From Saccharina japonica (taxonomy: Eukaryota; Sar; Phaeophyceae; Laminariales; Laminariaceae): a stretch of 64,000 nucleotides of DNA. Positions 57,323 through 64,000 of this stretch are shown in pieces (position 1 is the first letter of the stretch; the number at the start of each line of letters is the position of its first letter). Both the position numbers and the translations under genes were made by a program. Below the pieces are notes generated by a model. It was not told the DNA's origin and did no database searches. It was given only the letters and a program-made list of their open reading frames with translations. The stretch lies in contig MEHQ01001435.1 of assembly GCA_008828725.1 (NCBI GenBank), positions 123,896 through 187,895 on the forward strand, read 5' to 3'.

Positions 57323-58111
57323 CGGGTTAGGGTTGGGGGTTGGGTTGGGTCTACGCCCGTGCCTTGATCCCACCAGGAAGTGCTGCCTAGCTCGCAAAGC
57401 AATGCGAGAAGTGAACAGCCCGCCCCTAGGAAGATCCGAGCTAATGCATTGTATAAGGGGCTCCGTATAAGGGGCTCCAGTCAGTATATCATATCATATC
57501 GTATCATGTCGACAGCAGCCTGTGTCAGTAATCCTGACGACAGCCGCTCGAATAAAAGAACATTATTGCACGCAGCGAAGCAGGGTAGCGATACAGGTAC
57601 AAGGTGGGGTACGGATTAGTTTGAATTTGCCACCATGAAGAACTCTAAAAAATAGACAAATGCAAAAGCGACACCTTACCGAATGTTATAGTACCACTTT
57701 GTGGCTCTTTTTTCTTCCCGACTTGTATTTCGCCAACCAAAGATAAAGGCTGTGCAGCAGTGCCTAGATGGCCAAAACAATATAGTACTCGTATGTATTC
57801 AAAATATGGTACGTATCGTTTTCCTATGTCATACGTAACCGGTGTACGTCATACGTACATATTATACGTATCGTTCTCGTATATAGTGCGAGGCATGTAT
57901 ATCGTCTATATTTGCGGAACAATAAAAGAGCCAACCAAGATAATGGCGTATTGTGCCTGGCATCATAGGCGTCAGATGATGGCGAGGAGTCCCCGTGACA
58001 ACGACTTTAGGATAGATCTTCCAGGGGCCGGGATGATTATTACGATTCTGGCGCCGGGAATCGAGGCACGGGCGTAGACCCAACCCAACCCCTAGCCCTA
58101 ACCCTAACCCG
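57323..58111. mobile_element. TIR element with telomere-like ends
   Basis: The left end CGGGTTAGGGTTGGGGGTTG, running on to GGGTCTACGCCCGTGCC, is matched in inverse at 58062-58111. Its outermost bases are TTAGGG-like repeats. No target duplication is obvious. The 0.79 kb body has no recognised gene. A second short inverted pair (AGTAATCCTGACGAC at 57528 and GTCGTCAGGATTACT at 58111) crosses the right boundary. Confidence 0.65.
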
Positions 58112-58119
58112 TCGTCAGG

Positions 58120-58960
58120 ATTACTGATGGCGAGACACCCCCTTTTTTGTTGTATTTTTCAATCTTGGGGAACATAGAGGCCAACTTTTTGTGAATAAAT
58201 ATAGCCAAGGAACATTCCCTGCAAATAAATTCTTCGTCTACTGATGAGGGAGCTCAGCAACGCGGTCGATGGTATCAGATCTCCCATCTCCGGTGGGACA
58301 TGTTTCGCGAGGTAATCTTTTGTCCGGCGGGCGGAACTTCGTACGTTCTTCTTGGGGCAGACGCAGACGTCTGACACTCATTTTCCTTTCCAAGGGTCAA
58401 TAGTTTCCGTGGTTGCCGGACGCAGTCAAACACACCATCGGCCCAGAGGATCAAGACGAAGAACATAGGGCCACCGTCGTTCGTGGTGAGTGAATACATG
58501 TGAACAAATGGGAAGGCAACCATCTAACCAACGCGATCGCGGTGGATTTGTGTTGTTCGATATGGGATAATCCCTCGTTTTTTTGTTGAGACGAAGACGA
58601 GCTGTGAGATCAGTTTCTTCGTTTTTTATTGAGTCCTGGTATTTTAGCGATGTTGCCTTTCACGAAGCCGTAGAATTCCACCGCCTACATTTACGCTGCT
58701 GCTGCTGTTGTGGCTGCTGCTGCGGTTGCTGCTGTTGCTACTGGTGACCCACGAGTTACGGTAAGTTTATGATCAAAACCAAAATCTAGTCATTTCTTCC
58801 CAAGCTTCGAGCCAAAGGTGCACGGCATGTAAAAGAGATACCAGTACAGCACTTTGGGAAAAGCAAAAACGTTCGTGGACGACGTGTAGTTCCAGCATTA
58901 TGCGAAGGTGTGTGTTCTCTTCACATTAAAGCCGGCACTTTTACCGAACTACGAATTTTT
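58120..58960. other. No recognisable gene
   Basis: Frames stay at or below 82 codons. CTGCTG repeats lie at 58697-58740. Confidence 0.4.
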
Positions 58961-58969
58961 CATCAGAAC

Positions 58970-59083
58970 GTACCAGTACACCAGGAGTAGTGTCTGGCCT
59001 GGTTCCTCCTAGTACACCAGGAATAGTGTCTGGCCTGGTTCCTCCTAGTACACCAGGAGTAGTGTCTGGCCTGGTTCCTCCTA
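58970..59083 (+). repeat. 36 bp tandem repeat, three copies
   Basis: Three nearly identical units of AGTACACCAGGAGTAGTGTC plus TGGCCTGGTTCCTCCT. The period is a multiple of three, so all frames stay open (for example PGVVSGLVPPST on the plus strand). Confidence 0.9.
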
Positions 59084-59185
59084 GAGAGATACAAGTTACG
59101 TAAGTAGAGTGTTTGCGCAAAAGACTTTTTAGAAAAATACCTTTCCAAAAATTGCCCCTCCCCCTCTGGTAAAAATGAGCGGTAC

Positions 59186-59232
59186 AAGGGCTCCGCATGG
59201 GTGCCGGCATCGCCGGCACCCATGCTTCGGAT
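59186..59232. repeat. GC-rich palindrome after TACAAGGG
   Basis: TACAAGGGCTCCGCATGGGT with an inverted GGGTGCCGGC/GCCGGCACCC core. It is a member of the palindrome family near CTTGTAC/GTACAAG. Confidence 0.6.
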
Positions 59233-59329
59233 AGGATAATACCTGTACAAGAATTTATTATAGTGGATCGAAAATACAGAACAGAACAGAAAAGAAGAGA
59301 TCGAAAACAAAACACGCAGTACTAGTAAT

Positions 59330-60690
59330 TGGTGGTAATGAGCCGCGACCTCTAATACCTGCAGCAGTCATATCTGCGATGCATCAAGCTGGAAAATACT
59401 TGTGTGCTGTGAACCGACACGAACGAACATCTACGTATACGTGCTATATGGTTCGTTCTTTTTGGCCCTTTTTAGAGAGAAGAAAACGTCAGCATACAGC
59501 AGCAGCAGCACCTGTGCTGGCCGAAGCAACAACAGCGGCGGAACAGCACACCAGCAGTAAGACACACGAGGCCAGGCTCAGCGTCGCTGTAATACGCTCG
59601 GCTTGTCGGTCTAACACTTGAACCCTCTGTACTCGTACTCAATTTCTCGTGGGTCCCCTGCTTCCTCGACGCGACACGTACCTCGTTCGTATTGTTATTC
59701 GGCATGTTATGAAAAAACAAAACCCGATCCAAAAACCGATATTCTCCTAGCACAGGTGCCACCACTATACTACTGCTGTACGGCATCTACAGCAGAGCTT
59801 ACCCGTCCCCTCATCAGTGGGACGGTGGGCCTTACTATGTCACCTTCGTCATGTCGTAGGGACACGGCCCACACGTTGCTTTGGTCGGATATACGAGTAT
59901 ATCGCCTACAGGTTGAGTCGGGTTTCGTTAGGTAGAACTGAAAAAAAAAACGCTCGTACGATATTTTACGTTTCGAAAAAAAAAACATGATTCAGCCATG
60001 TGCATGGCCCACAAAATCGTCAGCATACAGCAGCAGCAGCTGTGGCGGCCACAGCAACAACAACAACAACAACGGAACAGCAGTAAACAGCAGCAGCAGC
60101 ACGACACACGAGGCCAGGGCCAACGTCACTGTACTCTCGGCTTGACGGTCTAGCACTTGAATCCGATGCTCCCACGCTTGGGTCTATCGTAATGTTCGGC
60201 ATAGTTGAGTTCTTCTGTATTTCAAAAACAGAAACACCGTTGTGAAATTTAATTCTTGAAAAAAAAGCCTCCGGTCATGTGCCTCTAAAAGCACACGCTG
60301 CCGCCCTTAGCTCGACCAACTCTGGACGAGCTACAGCGAAACCAGCACGAGAAGACTTCGTTAAAATTTGAGCGTGCACAGAGCCCGACGGGACTGGCGT
60401 TGGTGCCGTGTACTATGAGTGCGAAGTATGAACGTGGATGCTGACTGTCTCACACACAGCAGAACAGAAAATGGTAGATAGATGGTGTGGATAGTGGACG
60501 GTGGGCTCCGATAGACACAGCTAGCCACAGCACTACAGCGCAGATGGGCGTGTCACACACGCACGGTGTTACCTGCTGGTGCTTGTGGCGTCTGGGCTAT
60601 CCTTGGATATCCTAGCAGGTTTCCTACTGATATGTAGGCATGCATGCGACATGAAAACCTGCTGGGATACGAAGACATAATAGATATAGA
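59330..60690. other. No convincing gene; duplicated CAGCAG-rich segment
   Basis: The segment around 59490-59625 (CGTCAGCATACAGCAGCAGCA...GACACACGAGGCCAGGSYCAACGTC...CTCGGCTTG) recurs at 60015-60160, about 530 bp downstream. Frames up to 105 codons follow the CAG repeats. Confidence 0.5.
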
Positions 60691-60695
60691 TATAA

Positions 60696-61040
60696 ATGCA
60701 ATCAAACTCGGCCACTCCGGTGATCTTGGACCTGTTCGACTCTGACTTCGCTTTAGACCGGACTCGCACTTGGGACCCGTTTCGACGTCCTCGCCTTCGC
60801 TTTCTCGCCCGCTCTTCTCGAGGGTCGCGTCCCCCAGCCTCCGCCCTTCACTTTCCGCCCGCGTGCGCTCTCGAGTCAAGCGCCGCCGCTGAGCGGAGCG
60901 ACCTTGAAGTGGGTGGATCTTGCAGAGATGCCTCGGGTCTACAGGCCGCTGAGGATGATATGCGTGGTGCTGTTGCTGCTGAGAAAGATCTTTGCGGTGC
61001 TGAGTTTCCGCTCAAACTCAAAGGATCCACGGAGGAATGA
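60696..61040 (+). CDS. Hypothetical protein, 114 codons
   Basis: An ATG frame reads VILDLFDSDFALDRTRTWD, then Arg/Pro-rich sequence, then AAERSDLEVGGSCRDASG and AEFPLKLKGSTEE before a stop. The composition at the ends is natural, but no domain is recognised and GC content rises inside. It could be one exon or a transposon remnant. Confidence 0.3.
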   Translation: MQSNSATPVILDLFDSDFALDRTRTWDPFRRPRLRFLARSSRGSRPPASALHFPPACALESSAAAERSDLEVGGSCRDASGLQAAEDDMRGAVAAEKDLCGAEFPLKLKGSTEE

Positions 61041-61142
61041 AAACTCTGGGTGGATTCATGTATATCCAATGAGCTCCTTTTTCAGATTAGAAATAATACT
61101 TCTGTGCTACAGTATATACGTAGAAGAGGGGTGTTATTTGTG

Positions 61143-61587
61143 AGGAGGGGGCGTTATTTAGAGGCCGTCAGAGACCCCGTCCGTTTCTAAAGCTGTGGTG
61201 CTTTCGTCGCACAGAGTGACAGAAGGCGACGTACGTATCTTATTATACGAGTACGACCAGAGCGAGGATGAACGATACAATCTCTCAGCAAAACAATATT
61301 AAAAGTAGTAACCGCGCTGCTGCAATACTCGTACGTACGTAGAGCAGTCGCGAATCGCTGTGGCCACGACAAGCACGGCGCACGTACATTCGAGTTGTAC
61401 TTCAGTATGCCAACCTGCGCGGCGTAAGAAAACGGTGCCGGGCATGCCGGCGTAGGGAGAAGCGTGCGTTTTGAATGTGTGTGGGAGATTTTTTTGTTTT
61501 GCATTTGCTCCACTCTACGTTGCTATGATAAAGTGGGCATCAAATATCACTTGATTAAAGTATTGTTTTTTGGGCATCAGACGAACT
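61143..61587 (+). repeat. Dispersed family A, copy 5 (partial)
   Basis: Runs from GAGGGGGCGTTATTTAGAGG to the common end CATCAGACGAACTATA. The minus-strand frame is disrupted. Confidence 0.75.
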
Positions 61588-61596
61588 ATATGTAAT

Positions 61597-62000
61597 ACAA
61601 GGGGGGCTTCGCCGCGGCGGGCTGACGCCCGCCTGCGGCTACGCGCCGCTCAATTCCCGTAACGGCGAAGAGTAGGAGAGGTAGAATAATAGGTAAGCTT
61701 AGGGCGCACAAAAGCAACTACGTACAGCCAAGGGGTGTACAATTAATAACAGCACAGGGCACCCACAGGCACCCAATGAGAAACACTACAGTAATTCTAA
61801 CCCAGGCTGGGTTTCTTATTTACTCGAGGGAGGGTGCGTTCTATACTAAATTTTAATTTTCATTGTAACGGTTCCCGAATTTATTATTTCCTTGTAAATC
61901 TCAGTCAGGGTTGTTACTACCCTGTTTCAAATCAAGTGTCCTGTACTACTGCTATACAGCAGCAGTAGTACTTCAACCATTTACATTATTAATAGTTCGT
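61597..62000 (+). repeat. Dispersed repeat with GC-rich hairpin, copy 2
   Basis: Partner of 3206-3525, starting ACAAGGGGGGCTTCGCCGCG. As at 3206, it follows closely on the end of another repeat (family A here, the 0.9 kb duplication there). Confidence 0.75.
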
Positions 62001-62364
62001 TTGTATGTAATGATGGAAATATAGTGACGGTGAAGTACTGTGAGCTGAGTACTGCTGTATTCAAGAACACATGGGGTGGCCGTTGTGTTTGTGTGTGTGT
62101 TTTTTATTGTATTTTTCTCCTGGAGAAGCACGACACTTTCTTTCTGTCTTTCGTTATCGTTTTTGTTTGTTTATTGATCTGTTTTATTTTATTTATTTTT
62201 ATTAGTGTTCCCTTTTTGCATTTTCTTTTCGTTTTTTCTCTTTCACGCAGCTGGGTTGCTAGCAGAGATGGTCGTGCCTGTCGTATACAGCATTGCATTG
62301 TCTCCTCTGCTGCGTACTGCATTGCAGCGTAGTATCTCTGTGTCGTTGTTTTGTTGTGAACTCA

Positions 62365-63030
62365 CCATATGTATAGTTATGTTTGGGCAATTTTCGCACT
62401 TTTCGCAACTTTTCTCTCCGCGCGAGCGCTTTTCGGCAAAACGCTACATACCCCGATACGGGAGGCCCGGCTGGACACATTGGTCGAGGCTTGGGCTCGA
62501 TCCGAGCTCTGTGGCTCGCGTGGCGGGCGCTCGAAGTTTTTTTTCCGCGGGAGTGGATAAGCCAATTTCCCGGGTTTTCTGCATGAGGCCGTGTTTCGTA
62601 CGTACGTGCCAGCAAATAATAATGTTCTGCTTTTGGCCTTTTCACGAGCTCATCGAGATGAGCACACAGGAGCGCCCAGGCATACCACAGGTAGACAACA
62701 GAACATGCAGAGAGCACGACTGTTTTTTTTTCCGTCATGCGTTTTTTTGTGTGTTTCTTGCCGGGAGCACTGCTGGGAGCAGGCAAGAACACAGCAGCAG
62801 CACTGCAGAGAGCATGCTACAGCACAACCTCAATGTTACAACCCTGCCGACCAGCAGCACAGCAGGCATCACCCCATGCATGCGCGTGCCATAAATCCGT
62901 GCTGTACAGTAGTGGTGATTTGCGTTTGTCGGAGCCTGCGATCTTCCAAACTCGTGGTACCTGCAGATGGATGCTCATGTACGAATCTCTCCTCTATCCC
63001 GAAATGTAAGCAACGTTTGTTTGTGGTATG
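62365..63030 (+). repeat. Dispersed family C, copy 3
   Basis: Matches 21908-22440, with about 130 bp extra near 62590-62720. Carries the shared minus-strand frame at about 62377-62560. Confidence 0.8.
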
Positions 63031-63419
63031 TGATTTTCCTGTTCAATCGCGTTGTTTTAGAGTGTGTTTTTACTTGCCGGGAGCAACTAGCCTGGGAGGC
63101 AGGCAATGAACACAAGATATCCTCGTATGCACCAGTTTGTTCGTTTGGATCGTGTCAGCAACGACGGTTACAAAAGTTGTAGAGGGTTGCGTATATATTC
63201 GCAGGCGTTATTATGGAATTCTGCTTAGTGCAGGAGGAGAGTTCGAGCACTCCGCTCTCTCTCCGCTCTCTCTCTCTCGCTCTGTCCTCTAATGCAACGA
63301 CCTTAAAACATCTCATCAGACTGCTGGGCAGTCAGGGCATCCAGATTTGCAATCTAGGAACACACTAGTGTGGGTTGTCAAAAGCTTGACGTTGTCAGGT
63401 CTGGAAGAAGAAGTCAAGA

Positions 63420-64000
63420 ATGGCTTCCGGGTCGGCTCAAGACGAGCTAGGCCTTCCCAAAGATGAGGTTCAACAGCTGAGGCAAGAGTTTCAGCTGGTG
63501 GTCAAGCATTGGCAAGTGTCAACGATGCATGCCATGAGGGACGTGATCGCCGAGTTCACGAGGAACAAAGGCCGATCTGAGTCCAACAGTGCTGGGAGCA
63601 GCGCTGCTGGAAGGGAAATCCCACGAGGGGCTGAACCCTCTGCTGTTGTACGAGAAACTTCTGCTGCTGCTGGAGGCGTGGCAGAAGATACAGCAGCTGG
63701 AAGAGAGACCATTTTGCGTGGGGATGCCTCGCGCAATCTCGGAGCGACGGGACGCAGAGAGGCTGCTGTTCCTGTCGAGGTGGGCCCAGCCAGGGGCCAG
63801 CCTGACCAGCCAAGGAGGGCTGGCGAATGGGATGAAATCCCAGATGGTGAGTTGGGTGGTGGTTTTGATCTGCCCATCTCGCGCCATTTTTCCTACAAGC
63901 ACAGCGCTGCTGTAGCGAATAGCCCAAGAAGGGCAAATCCCACTCCTGTAACAGAGACTACTGCTGCTGTTGGAGCATGCATTGGCCAATCGGAGTCCGG
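63420..64000 (+). CDS. 5' end of an uninterrupted gene, runs off the window
   Basis: From the ATG at 63420 the frame stays open for 193 codons to the last base. It begins MASGSAQDELGLPKDEVQQL, continues LRQEFQLVVKHWQVSTMHAM and IAEFTRNKG, then becomes Ala, Arg and Pro-rich (AAAGGVAEDTAAGRE, GPARGQPDQPRRAGEW). The amphipathic helical start and disordered middle resemble the N-terminus of a retroelement Gag or a regulatory protein, but no signature such as a zinc knuckle is reached. CT-rich sequence at 63250-63290 precedes it. A GTGAGT-like donor near 63847 could end the first exon, though the frame stays open beyond it. Confidence 0.55.
   Translation, partial: MASGSAQDELGLPKDEVQQLRQEFQLVVKHWQVSTMHAMRDVIAEFTRNKGRSESNSAGSSAAGREIPRGAEPSAVVRETSAAAGGVAEDTAAGRETILRGDASRNLGATGRREAAVPVEVGPARGQPDQPRRAGEWDEIPDGELGGGFDLPISRHFSYKHSAAVANSPRRANPTPVTETTAAVGACIGQSES

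Noticed and set aside
57323-58111. A true chromosome end or telomere
   Set aside because: Only a few TTAGGG-like units are present on each side, in inverted orientation and with ordinary sequence beyond both.

Overview
The window is nuclear-type eukaryotic DNA. It has GT-AG introns, dispersed transposon families, microsatellites, a large satellite-like array and very few long reading frames. I cannot name the species; a protist or alga is only a weak inference from intron style and repeat content. Most of the window is repeat, and I place confident coding sequence only around 32.9-43.6 kb and at the right edge.

Layout. 0-5 kb: degenerate short tandem repeats, a GGTGCGG-rich array and a TAG microsatellite. 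5.7-12.2 kb: a large inverted repeat ending exactly at a single N. 12.2-18 kb: several degenerate tandem duplications. 18-19.6 kb: a pogo/Tigger-like TIR element filled with ACTCCGAGTA dyads, with an inverted relative at 23.3-24.0 kb. 24.7-27.1 kb: nine tandem units of 266-275 bp that differ in length only by CAC triplets. 28.4-29.3 kb: a Harbinger-like TIR element. 30-35.7 kb: an array of small exon-like units. 35.5-42.2 kb: a Helitron-type Rep/helicase coding region. 42.1-43.6 kb: a RING-H2 gene. 44-49.5 kb: copies of one dispersed element and a second large palindrome, also bounded by a single N. 49.5-63 kb: more dispersed families and several foldback or TIR elements. 63.4 kb to the end: the start of an uninterrupted reading frame that runs off the window.

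The centrepiece is the Helitron-like region. Exons rich in Ala, Glu and Arg, several ending in an ALARQR-like motif and many in the same intron phase, lead into a DUF6570-like cysteine/ALANG domain. This is followed by a Helitron N-terminal domain, an HUH Rep with a two-tyrosine motif, and a PIF1-type helicase. The helicase is reached only across an in-frame TAG at a position that is normally Gln, a one-base slip in an A run, and an in-frame TAA. The neighbouring RING-H2 gene carries a similar slip in a C run.

The two palindromes, each ending at a lone N, and the homopolymer slips suggest a draft long-read assembly. Some of the strangest structures may therefore be assembly products.
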